In this document: piece after piece, positions 1 through 8,500 of the stretch
Layout of the letters: the number at the start of each line of letters is the position of its first letter
Position numbering within the stretch: position 1 is the first letter of the stretch
Source of the DNA: Holophagales bacterium UBA5066
GTDB taxonomy: Bacteria > Acidobacteriota > Thermoanaerobaculia > UBA5066
Assembly: GCA_002414905.1 (NCBI GenBank)
Contig: DIAY01000037.1
Location: forward strand, 1 to 9,322
Reading direction: 5' to 3'
Length of the DNA stretch: 9,322 bases
Translations under genes and position numbers: made by a program
Notes under the pieces: model-generated
The model's input: the letters and a program-made list of their open reading frames with translations, nothing else
What the model was told of the DNA's origin: nothing
The model's database searches: none

Positions 1-19
1 AGATGTGTATAAGAGACAG
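1..19 (+). other. Nextera/Tn5 mosaic-end adapter remnant (non-genomic)
   Basis: Bases 1-19 read AGATGTGTATAAGAGACAG, which is the 19-bp Tn5 mosaic end used in transposase-based library preparation. It lies exactly at the contig edge and the coding sequence of the neighbouring gene runs straight into it. This is therefore untrimmed adapter and not a natural transposon end. Translating through it adds the artificial residues LSLIHI to the minus-strand gene. On the plus strand it creates false open frames starting MCIRD or MYKRQ. Confidence 0.97.
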
Positions 20-2629
20 GCGCCCCGGTGCCACGAGCGGTCCCTCCTTCGACCCCCAGAGGACCGCCTTCGGAACGAGCGACGGTTTCAGCCCCCGCAG
101 GTCCCACGAGAATCGGTTCAGGCCGGCGACGGGCTCGAGGGGCTTCTCCTCGGTGCTCTCCGCCGCGTCGGCGGCCGTCTCGTCGCGCTTCTCGCTCGTG
201 AAATGGCGAAGGACTTTCTCCCCGTCGAGGATCTCGAGGGTGACGACCTCGTTCTCCCTGGGCGCGTCCTTCAGCCAGAAGGAGACGACGGCACCCGCGG
301 GGGCGTTCTGCCCCGCGCCCTTCGGGGGCTTGGCCAGGTCGCCTCCGCCCGGGAAGCGGGCCGCGCTCCTCGGCGCGAAGAGGTAGAGCTTCGAGGCGGC
401 CACGTCGTCCTTCCACTGCTCCAGAGGCGAGAGATCGTCCAGGATCCAGAAGGCGCGTCCCTGCGTCGCCACGACGAGGTCCCCGTCCTTCACGACGAGG
501 TCGGTGATCGGTACGACCGGCAGGTTCCGCTGGAACCGGCTCCAGCCCTTCCCGTCGTCGAGAGAGATGAAAAGGCCGGTCTCCGTCCCCGCGAAGAGGA
601 GCCCGCGCCGCCGAGGGTCCTCCCTCACGACGCGCGTGAAGGTGTCGCGGGGGATGCCGGCGTCGATTCGCGTCCAGCTCGCCCCGTAGTCCGACGTTTT
701 CCAGAGGTGGGGCGTGAAGTCCCCCAGCTTGTAGAGCGTCCCGGCGAGATACGCCGTCCCGGCGGCGTGGGGCGAAGCCTCGATCGAGTTCACCTGGATC
801 GCTTCGGGGAACCCCTTCGGCGTCACGTTCTTCCACGTCGCGCCGCCGTCGCGCGTCACGTGGACGAGGCCGTCGTCCGTCCCGGCCCAGAGCAGGCCTT
901 TCTCGAGGGGCGACTCGGCGAGGGCGAAGATCGTCCCGTAGACCTCGACGCCGGTGTTGTCCTTCGTGATCGGGCCGCCCGAGGAGCCCTGCCTGGCCTT
1001 GTCGTTCCGCGTCAGGTCGGGCGAGATCTCCTTCCAGCTCTGCCCCTCGTCCCTCGACTCGAGGAGAAGCTGCGCGCCGTGCCAGAGGACGTTCGGGTCG
1101 TGCCTCGAGACGAGGATCGGCGCATTCCACTGGATGCGGTAACGCAGCTCACTCGCGGGCTTGCCGATGGCGAGCTGGGGCCACGCCGTGATCTCGCGTT
1201 CCTCGCCCGTCCGGTGGTCGTACCGGGTGATCGACCCGCCGTAGCAGCCGGAGTAGACGACGTCCGGCTCGCCCGGTTTTGGCGCGATCCAGCCGCTCTC
1301 GCAGCCGCCGACGGGATACCACTCCTCGCGGCCGATCTCGCCGCCCCGCGCGCGGCTCGCGATCGAGACGGTCGAGTTGTCCTGCTGGGCGCCATAGATG
1401 CGATACGGAAATCGATCGTCGACGGCGACCCGGTAGAACTGGCCCGTCGGCTGGTTGTCGATCGACGACCAGGTGCGTCCGCCGTCGTACGTCACGTTCG
1501 CGCCGCCGTCGTTGCCCTCGATCAGGTGAGCCGCGTCGTCGGGGTCGATCCAGAGATCGTGGTTGTCACCGTGGGGCGTCGGGACGGACGTGAAGCTCTT
1601 CCCGCCGTCGACCGATTTCCAGAACCGGACGTTCGTGATCCAGACGGTGTCGGCGCTCTTCGGGTCGGCATAGACGCCGGTGTAGTACCAGGCCCGCTGG
1701 CGCAGGTCGTTCTCCTCGTTGACCCGCTTGAAGGTCTCGCCGTAGTCGTCCGAACGGAAGAGCCCCCCCTTCTCCGCCTCGACGAGCGCCCAGACGAGCC
1801 CGGGTTTCGGGCCGGAAGCCGCGACGCCGACCTTTCCCCACGTCCCGTCCGGGAGCCCCTTCGTCAGCTTCGTCCAGGTGTCGCCCCCGTCGTCCGAACG
1901 GAAGAGGCTGCTCCCGGAGCCGCCCGAGACGAGCTCCCAGGGCCGTCGCACCACCTGCCAGAAGCCCGCGTAGAGAATCCGTGGATTCGACGGGTCGAGC
2001 GCGAGGTCGCTCGCCCCCGTCGCGGCGTCGACGAAGAGGACGCGCGTCCACGTCTTTCCGCCGTCCTTCGTCCGGTAGATCCCGCGCTCCTCGCTCGGCC
2101 CCCAGACTTTCCCCTGCGCCGCCACCCAGGCCACGTCGGGGTCCTTCGGGTGGACCCTCAGCGCCGAGATCTGCTGCGTGGCCGACAGGCCGGTGTGCTT
2201 CCACGTCCGCCCCGCATCCGTCGAGCGCCAGACGCCGTCGCCGTGCGAGACGTTCCCGCGGATCGGCGCCTCGCCCATCCCGGCCCAGACGACGTTCGGG
2301 TCCGACTCGGCGACCGTCACCGCGCCCACGGAGCCGGTCCGGAAATCCTTGTCGGAGACTGCCGCCCAGCTCGCCCCGCCGTCGGCCGTCTTCCAGACGC
2401 CACCGCCCGTTCCGCCGAAATAGTGAATGTTCTGCTGACCGCGAACCCCGGCGACCGCCGTGACGCGGCCTCCCCGGAACGGCCCGATGCACCGGAACCG
2501 CAGCCCGCCCATCCGGGCGTCGAACGATGGCTCCTTCGAAGGAGCGGCAGGGGAAGGCCCGGGGGAGGATGTGGCCGAAAGGGCCACCACGAGGTGGAGG
2601 GCGAGGACGAGGCGGGTCGCGTATGTCAC
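20..2629 (-). CDS. Exported BNR/Asp-box (VPS10/sortilin-like) beta-propeller protein, C-terminus missing
   Basis: The frame is open from a GTG at 2629 to the contig edge: 870 codons without a stop. A signal peptide is apparent at residues 1-19 (short n-region with Arg6, hydrophobic LVLALHLVVALSA). The mature part starts with the pattern CIGPFRGGRVTAV, typical of the large secreted proteins annotated as 'WD40/YVTN/BNR-like repeat' or 'glycosyl hydrolase'. Eleven Asp-box-like motifs (S/T-x-D-x-G-x-T/S-W/F) run from about residue 81 to 695, for example TADGGASW, STDAGRTW, TKDGGKTW, SDDGGDTW, TYDGGRTW, SRDEGQSW, TRDGGATW and TSDYGASW. This fits a ten-bladed or double propeller. After about residue 740 comes a beta-rich stretch ending in FSWDLRGL and LVAPGR, resembling the FlgD-like Ig module that usually closes this family. 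Members are commonly near 1000-1100 residues, so the C-terminal end is probably lost. GTG is chosen because GGAGGT lies 4 nt upstream and the signal peptide begins there. It lies 53 bp downstream of the S9 peptidase gene on the same strand. Enzymatic activity is not established: Asp boxes are structural, and no sialidase FRIP-type motif was recognised. Confidence 0.9.
1745..1906 (-). repeat. 18-bp direct repeat encoding the LFRSDD blade motif
   Basis: The same 18 bases, GTCGTCCGAACGGAAGAG, occur at 1745-1762 and 1889-1906. On the minus strand both copies encode LFRSDD, the entry to an Asp box. They are 144 bp (48 codons) apart, about one propeller-blade period. This is an internal coding repeat reflecting blade duplication or strong codon preference, not a mobile or regulatory repeat. 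Confidence 0.7.
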
Positions 2630-2669
2630 GGGGACCTCCGGCGCGACGATACCGCGCCGGAGGTCCCCG
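2629..2669 (-). promoter_or_regulatory. Perfect 17-bp hairpin sequestering the ribosome binding site of the propeller gene
   Basis: Bases 2629-2645 and 2653-2669 are exact reverse complements separated by a 7-base loop (ACGATAC on the plus strand). In the minus-strand transcript the 3' arm contains the Shine-Dalgarno GGAGGT (2639-2634) and ends on the G of the GTG start codon at 2629. The 5' arm carries ACCTCC, which pairs with that SD in the way 16S rRNA would. The hairpin starts 13 nt after the peptidase stop codon. No T-tract follows on either strand, so a canonical intrinsic terminator is not supported. The geometry suggests translational occlusion, coupling to upstream translation, or a transcript-stabilising or processing structure. 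The inverted repeat is seen directly; the function is inferred. Confidence 0.75.
2634..2639 (-). promoter_or_regulatory. Shine-Dalgarno GGAGGT of the propeller gene
   Basis: GGAGGT on the minus strand lies 4 nt before the GTG at 2629, a slightly short spacing. It supports the GTG start. It is fully buried in the 3' arm of the 17-bp hairpin. Confidence 0.7.
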
Positions 2670-2682
2670 ATCTGCGACGAAA

Positions 2683-5436
2683 CTAGGGCTGGAGCTCGGC
2701 CGTGATGACGGCGCCGCCCATCTGCGGCAGCGTCGTCGAGGACTTCACGACCTTCCGGGTGGCCTTGTCGATCCAGAGCGTCGTCGCGCCAGGCTCCCCC
2801 TCGGCGGAGGTCAGCTCGACCTTCCATGCCTGGAACGTTCCTGCGGCGACCTTGACCTCCTCGGCCCCGGTCACCTTTGCCTGCTTCAGCCCGGGCTTCT
2901 GCTTCTGGACGTCGAAGTTCCGGAACGTCGCCTGGAAGCCTTCGGCAAGCGGCAGGCAGGCGACCGAGACTTCGGCCGCACTTCCGTCGGCAAAGAGCGG
3001 TCCGCCGAGGTCGACGGAGACGGGCTTCGGCTCGGCCCCCATCGCCATCGTGCCAGTCGCCTTGCCGCCGGCAAAGGCGAGCTCGATCGTGACCGGACCC
3101 TGCTTGATGGTCCGCTTCACCGGAACGAGCGTCCCCTTCTCGACGGACGTGGTGTCTATGGCCTCGCCCATTGGCATCTTCATGGTTTCCGTGACGACCC
3201 AGGAACTTCCTTCCTCCTTGACGACGCGCGTGGAGGAGATCTGCATCGTCTGCGGGCCGGCGGCGATCGTCCCCGCGTAGCTGGACGTCCCGGCCATGAG
3301 GTCGGCCACCGGTTTCGGCGCGCCGATGGCGGCGGCATCGACCTTCTTCGTGAGGACGACGGTCTTCGGGTCGACGGTGATCTCCTTCAGCCGGGCGACG
3401 ACCTCGGGCGTTCCGCCCTCCTGGTGCCGTCCGCCGAGGTACCTGGCCAGGAAGGCCTCGGCCGCGTCCATCATCGCCATGTTGTTGACGGGGCGGGCGA
3501 AGCCGTGCCCCTCGTCGGGGGCGCAGATGTATTCGACCGGGAAGCCGCGGTCGCGAAGCGCGATGACGATCTGCTCAGACTCCGCCTTCTTCACCCGCGG
3601 GTCGTTCGCCCCCTGGACGACGAGGAGAGGGGTCTTGATCTTCTGAGCCGAGTTGAGCGGGGACTGGCGCTCGAGCTGCTTCTTTCCCTCGGGCGTGTTC
3701 GGATTTCCCATCCGGGTGTGGAAGACGATCCGTCCCGCCTCCCAGTAGGGCGGAATTGTCTCGAGCAGCGTGAGGAGGTTCGACGGACCGACGATCGAGA
3801 CCCCCGCCGCGTAGACATCTGGAGTGAAAGCGACGCCGGCGAGCGTCGCATAGCCGCCGTAGGAGCCTCCCATGATCCCGACTCTCTTCGGGTCGGCGAT
3901 CCCTTCCTTCACGAGGTGCTTCACGCCCCACGTGATGTCGTCCTGCATCAGGTCGCCCCACTGGTTGTTCCCGGCGTTCAGGAACTTCTTCCCGTAACCG
4001 GTGGAGCTGCGGAAGTTCGGGGCGAGGACGGCGTAGCCGCGGTTTGCGAGGAACTGCGCGTAGCCGTTGAAGCCCCAGGAGTCGCGGGCCCAGGGGCCTC
4101 CGTGCGGGAATACGACCAGCGGGAGGTTCTTCGCGGGGACGCCCTTCGGGAGCGTCAGGTAGGCGGGGATCACCAGCCCGTCGGAGGACGGGTAGGAGAT
4201 CGGCTTCATGACGGCCATGTGCTCGCGCGGGATCCGCTCGCGGGAGACGTACTCGAGGGAAAGCTTCTTCGTCTTGCGGTCGAAGAGGTAGCGGGTCCCG
4301 GGGTCGGTGTCGGAGTAGGCCGTCACCATCCAGAGCCGGTCGTCGGCGGTTGCGCCCGCGGGGACCACGTCGCGGTTCGGGAGCTTCTTCTGCAGGAGCT
4401 TGTAATCGGCCTCGAAGTCCTTGTCGCGGAAATAGATCCGTAGCTTCTCGTCCTCATACGTCGTCGCGACGATCTCGTCGGTCGCCTCGGAGAAGATCGC
4501 GCTGCCGAAGTCTACGCGCCCCTTCGGGTCGGTCTCGACGGCCTCTTCCTTCCCGGTGGCCGGATCGAAGAGAAGCAGGCCGGCGAGGTCGCGCTCGCCC
4601 TTGTTCGACTCCATGTAGACCCGCTTGCCGTCCTTGTGGAAGCGGACCGGGCCGCAGCTCTCCAGGACGCTGCACGAGTAGACCTTCGTGAAGCCCTCGG
4701 GGTCGACGCGAAGGATCTCGGTGTCGCCGTTGTCGGCGACGTGGGCCGCGAGGCGGAGGTGTCCGGCGAGGTCGAAGACCCAGCCGGCGATCTTCTCGGT
4801 GTTCTTGCGCAGGAGCGTCCGTTCGCCGGTGGAGATCCTGACCTTGTAGAGGTCGTGCCAGGCGGCGTCCCGATCGTTGAGCCCGACGAAGACGACGTCC
4901 GGGTCGCTCTTCGGGAGGTCATAGATCATGGCCCGGGCGCCCTTGGCGGCGGTCAGGTTCCGGGGTGTGGGCACGTCCTTGCCGGCCTCGGCCGTCGCGG
5001 CCGGGTCGACGGCCCAGACGTTGAAGTTCTCGTCACCGTCGTTGTCCTTGACGAAGAGGATGTATTTGCTGTCGTGGCTCCAGAAGAAGCCGGCCACGGG
5101 GCGTTTCGGCTCGGCGGTGACGAGACGGGCCTTGTCGTAGGGATCGCCCGTCTTCTTCACCCAGACGTTGCGGGTCTCTTTCCAGGGCTTCAGGAAGGCG
5201 GTCCACTTTCCGTCGGGGGAGAGCTGGGCGCCGGCAATCTCGGGATTCCCGAAGAAGAGCTCCCGGTCGAGGAGGGGGGGAAGGCCCTGAGGGGCGACGG
5301 CTTTGGCGGCCTTCGCCGCGGGGGCCGGCCTCGCCTGGGCGGCGGCGGGGGTCTGGGCCGACGCGGCCATCGGGACCGCGAGGGCCGAAACGAGAACGAG
5401 CCGCGCGAGGCGCGGCCGGAACGACGGCTGGGACAT
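2683..5436 (-). CDS. Secreted S9-family (prolyl oligopeptidase-type) serine peptidase with C-terminal extension
   Basis: This 917-residue protein probably hydrolyses oligopeptides outside the cytoplasm. The ATG at 5436 is chosen because AAGGAGG lies 8 nt upstream and a signal peptide follows (residues 1-27: RPRLAR, hydrophobic core, ASA cleavage site before Gln28). An Ala/Pro/Lys-rich linker covers about 31-50. Residues about 55-410 form the N-terminal propeller typical of S9 enzymes (LSPDGKWTAF, WSHDSKYILF), with a close Cys pair in YSCSVLESCGP. The alpha/beta-hydrolase domain, about 415-665, has oxyanion-region HGGPW (445-449), nucleophile Ser525 in GGSYGGY, Asp612 in GANDPRV and His644 in DEGHGF. 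All three triad members are present with normal S9 spacing, and the motifs most resemble the S9C/acylaminoacyl-peptidase-like group. Residues about 690-917 form an extra beta-rich domain absent from classical S9 enzymes. The motif VAAGTFQAWKVE followed by LWIDKATRKVVK resembles DUF3108-like barrels. The gene lies 95 bp downstream of the 1040-residue exported protein and 53 bp upstream of the propeller gene, so co-transcription is plausible. Substrate specificity cannot be read from the sequence. Confidence 0.95.
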   Translation of the reverse strand: MSQPSFRPRLARLVLVSALAVPMAASAQTPAAAQARPAPAAKAAKAVAPQGLPPLLDRELFFGNPEIAGAQLSPDGKWTAFLKPWKETRNVWVKKTGDPYDKARLVTAEPKRPVAGFFWSHDSKYILFVKDNDGDENFNVWAVDPAATAEAGKDVPTPRNLTAAKGARAMIYDLPKSDPDVVFVGLNDRDAAWHDLYKVRISTGERTLLRKNTEKIAGWVFDLAGHLRLAAHVADNGDTEILRVDPEGFTKVYSCSVLESCGPVRFHKDGKRVYMESNKGERDLAGLLLFDPATGKEEAVETDPKGRVDFGSAIFSEATDEIVATTYEDEKLRIYFRDKDFEADYKLLQKKLPNRDVVPAGATADDRLWMVTAYSDTDPGTRYLFDRKTKKLSLEYVSRERIPREHMAVMKPISYPSSDGLVIPAYLTLPKGVPAKNLPLVVFPHGGPWARDSWGFNGYAQFLANRGYAVLAPNFRSSTGYGKKFLNAGNNQWGDLMQDDITWGVKHLVKEGIADPKRVGIMGGSYGGYATLAGVAFTPDVYAAGVSIVGPSNLLTLLETIPPYWEAGRIVFHTRMGNPNTPEGKKQLERQSPLNSAQKIKTPLLVVQGANDPRVKKAESEQIVIALRDRGFPVEYICAPDEGHGFARPVNNMAMMDAAEAFLARYLGGRHQEGGTPEVVARLKEITVDPKTVVLTKKVDAAAIGAPKPVADLMAGTSSYAGTIAAGPQTMQISSTRVVKEEGSSWVVTETMKMPMGEAIDTTSVEKGTLVPVKRTIKQGPVTIELAFAGGKATGTMAMGAEPKPVSVDLGGPLFADGSAAEVSVACLPLAEGFQATFRNFDVQKQKPGLKQAKVTGAEEVKVAAGTFQAWKVELTSAEGEPGATTLWIDKATRKVVKSSTTLPQMGGAVITAELQP

Positions 5437-5444
5437 GTCAGAGG

Positions 5445-5451
5445 CCTCCTT
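5445..5451 (-). promoter_or_regulatory. Strong Shine-Dalgarno of the S9 peptidase gene
   Basis: AAGGAGG on the minus strand lies 8 nt before the ATG at 5436 and fixes that start against the much longer in-frame upstream extension. The flanks (5439-5445 and 5452-5458) pair at 6 of 7 positions, placing most of the SD in a hairpin loop. That would leave it accessible. Confidence 0.85.
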
Positions 5452-5497
5452 GCCTGTGGGGAAGTGCAGAATCACCCTGTAGGTAATGTACGTCGCC

Positions 5498-5519
5498 CGG
5501 GCGGGGAAGTTCCCGCCCG
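5498..5519 (-). terminator. GC-rich hairpin after the 1040-residue protein gene, possible weak terminator
   Basis: An 8-bp perfect stem (CGGGCGGG at 5498-5505, CCCGCCCG at 5512-5519) with a 6-base loop lies just 3' of the stop codon at 5532. On the minus strand no T-run follows it, so it is not a textbook intrinsic terminator. It may be an attenuating or 3'-end-protecting structure. The next ~45 bases toward the peptidase gene are less GC-rich and could hold a promoter, but no convincing -35/-10 pair was found. Confidence 0.35.
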
Positions 5520-5531
5520 AGCCTGCCGGTC

Positions 5532-8500
5532 TCATTCGTCTTCCGGGTCGATGCCGAGGAGCGATGCGAGGGCGGCACGACAGGAGGGTGAGCCGGCGGC
5601 CTGGAGCGCGCGACGAGCGGCCTGGCCTGTTTCGGTGGCGGCCGCTCGGGCGATTCCGGCCGCGACCGGCTCGCCGGGCTTCATGCGTGCCCGGTCGCAC
5701 CCCCGCTCCTGAAGGGCCGCGAGAAGCTCGGGGAAGGGGTCGATACCGTTGGCGAGCAGCACGGGGAGGAGCGGCTCCGGGGCGCACCCGCGAGCGAGGG
5801 CGGCTGTCAGTTGCGCCTGTGCCAGCTCCCGGGCGCGCGTGCCGTTCAGCTCGAAGAGGGCTTCGAGGGGGGAGACGCCGAAGGGAAGGGTCGCCTCGGC
5901 GAGGCGGGCGAGCGCGTCGAGCCCTTCTTCGCCGAGCGGGCCGAACAGCGCGGCGAGAGAGTCCGGAGGCTGGCAGGCCGGGCAGGTCTCGAGGAGGGCC
6001 GTGACGAGCGCCGAGGCCGAGCCCGGGTCCGCGACGCGCGCCAGGGCGACCGCGGCCTCGAGGTTCGCAGCCGGGAGATCGCGCGCCCGGCGAAGGGCCG
6101 CGCGGAGGGGTTCGCTGGACCGGACGCGCTCCGGGTCGAGGGCCCGGGCATAGGCGCTCGCATCGCCGTCGTCGACGCCGAGCGGGACGAGGCCACGGGT
6201 CCAGGCTTCCGCCGCAACGCGGTCTCCGGCCGCCGGGTCGAGGCGCGCGAGAGCGTCGAGCCAGGCCCCTCGCTCGGGCGCAGCGACCCTGCCCGACGAC
6301 AGCTCGCGTTCGAGGGTGGCCGCGAGGCGCACCGAACCGGAGGGGAGCTTGCCGAGGATGACGCGCCGGAAGACCGGGGCCAGTTCCCGTTCCGCGAGGA
6401 TCTCCGCGACCTCGTCCTCGCTCGCCGTCCCCCGCAGCGCCCGCCCCAGCTTCAGCTCGAGCCTCAGCTCGGGGGGAGCCGAGGCCGAACGGGCGAACTC
6501 GCCCAGAAGGCCGATCCGCTGACGCGACACGAATCCCGGATCCTCGTCGTCTCCCAGGTCGAGAGCGGCGAACTGGACGATGGCGAAGAGGTTGCAGTAG
6601 CGATCGAGGCTGCTCTCCCCTTCGGCCTGGAGAACCGGCAAGCCCGAGAGCGCGCAGCCGGACGGGTCGCGCGAGGCGGCGCGGGCGGAGAAGAAGAGCT
6701 CGGTGAAGAGCCCCGTCCATGTGCGTGGAGGAAGGGCACGGTCCGCGACGAGGCCGAGGAATCCGAACGCGGCGAGGTGAGGTCTTCTCAAAACGTCGTC
6801 GCGAAAACGGACCGCGTCCAGCGGGAGACCCACGAGGGGGCCGAGGGCCATGGCGGAAGCCCGGAGCCCCGCGTCGGGCGAGCCCTGCGCCGCCAGAAGG
6901 GTCGCCGCCAGGCCGCCGCGAACCTCGACGGCTTCGTCCGCCCCCGCGTCGCCCCGCGCCAGGCCCGCCGGAGACGGCGACGCTTCCAGGGCCGCCTCGG
7001 AAACCCGCGCCAGGGCGAGGAGCCCCGAGGCGGTCGGGGGTCCGGCCGCGCAGTCGAGGAGCGTCCTGGCGAACCGCCCTGCCGGCGCGTGGAACCTCAG
7101 CTCGTCGAATGACCCGGAAAGGGCCTCCTCCAGATTCCCGGCGAGGAGTCCATCGGCGACCTCGGGCCTCTCCCGCACGATCCGGTCGATGCGCGCCCGG
7201 TCGACGGCCGTGACGAGCTCCGCGAGCTCGAGCGTGAAGGCCTCGTCGGCAAGAGGGACATCCCCGCTGTCCGCGCCGGAAGCGATGGCCTCCGCCACCG
7301 CCGGAAGGGCCCACGCCGGAGCGTCGGCGGGAGAGGCCGAGAGGAAGGCCCGGGCCGCGACCCGCCTGAGCCAGACGGGGCCGCCGTCCTCGACCCTTTC
7401 TCTCAGCTGACTCAGGACGGCGTGCCGTGCGTCGGGGCGGAGGGCCCCCAGAAGGATCGCCAGGGCCTTCGCCGCCTCCAGCACGGCCGGCTCTCCGTCG
7501 GCAACGCGGCCGAGTCTCTCCAGGGCGCCTGCCGGGTCCGCGATCGCCCGATCGAGGTACTTCGAAACGGGTGCTCCGGGGAGGAGCGCCAGCTCGGCCC
7601 AGTCAACGCCAGTGGCGCGCGGGCCGAGCCGTTCCATCCGGCGGAGCTGCTCGACCACCCGCGCCGCGGCGGCCGGGTCAGAGCCCTCCTCGAGCGGCAT
7701 CACCGTGCGCGACACCTCCGTGAAACGGTCGTCGAACCGGGCGGACTCCCTTCCGTCGAGGCCGAGGAGTCCGCCGTCGGGAAGAGGGAAGACCTCGTTC
7801 CATGGGCCGAGAGCGCCGGACCGCAGGAGCCGGCCCGAGTCGTCGACGACCTCGGCCACGGCCAGCGGCTCCCCATCGTGGGCCTCGTCACTCCACGGTG
7901 CCGTCCGGACGGAGACGAAGAGGACACCCTCGGCGTGGGGAAGCACGAGGCGGGCACGCCTCTCGCCGCAGGCGTCGAGAGGATCGGGAACGTAGAGGAC
8001 GGCGGGGCGGTCGAGCCGCACCGCGGCGTCGCCCCTCGCTCCGGGGAACAGGACCGTGATGCCCCCCACGCCGGCGAAGAGCCTCGGCCCCGAGGGACGG
8101 CCGACGCGTTTCTTCACCGACGCCTCGGGAACGGTCGCGACACGCGTTTCCCCGTCGGGAGCCACGCGGAAGACGTTCCAGCTTCCTCCGCCACGACGCA
8201 GGAGCCAGACCTCGTCGCCGAAGAACGCCGGCTCGGACCCGCGCAACGCAGTCGTCGCCGCAGTGCTGCGGACGGAGCCGTCGGGGAACCGGAAGACGTA
8301 CCGCACCTCGACGGTCCGCTCCTCGCCCCTGGTTGCCAGGCCACGGCGGAAGCCGTCGGGGGTCGGCGCGGTGACGCGGGCGCCCGAATCGGTCACGCCC
8401 AGGACGTGGCCTTCGTCGCCGAGCGGGAAGACGGCCCGTTCCGAGCCCTCGAGGTCGCGCAGGACGAGCCGTCGCGCCTGGGGCTCCACCGTCCAGACCT

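Noticed and set aside
1..19. Natural Tn5/IS50 end marking a mobile element
   Set aside because: The sequence is the engineered mosaic end, placed exactly at the contig edge with no transposase or matching second end.
2629..2669. Hairpin as a classical intrinsic terminator, or as part of a pseudoknot with the start region
   Set aside because: No T-tract follows the stem on either strand. The only loop-to-downstream pairing found (GTAT with ATAC) is 4 bp, too short to claim.
5..2686. 893-codon open frame on the plus strand
   Set aside because: It is the exact codon-aligned antisense of the Asp-box propeller gene and starts inside the adapter. High GC removes TTA/CTA/TCA codons from the sense gene, which leaves the opposite frame open. 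The product has no domain and an abnormal Arg/Pro-rich composition.
2527..4443. 638-codon open frame on the plus strand
   Set aside because: Most of it is the codon-aligned antisense of the S9 peptidase gene, whose catalytic motifs prove the sense strand.
5973..5984. CPAC motif as a c-type haem site or thioredoxin active site
   Set aside because: Haem attachment needs CxxCH and here Gln follows; the surrounding sequence is helical repeat with no thioredoxin-fold features.
5437..7314. In-frame N-terminal extension of the S9 peptidase giving 1543 residues
   Set aside because: The extension is Arg/Gly/Pro-rich low-complexity translation overlapping the 1040-residue gene in another frame. The ATG at 5436 has a strong SD and is followed at once by a signal peptide.
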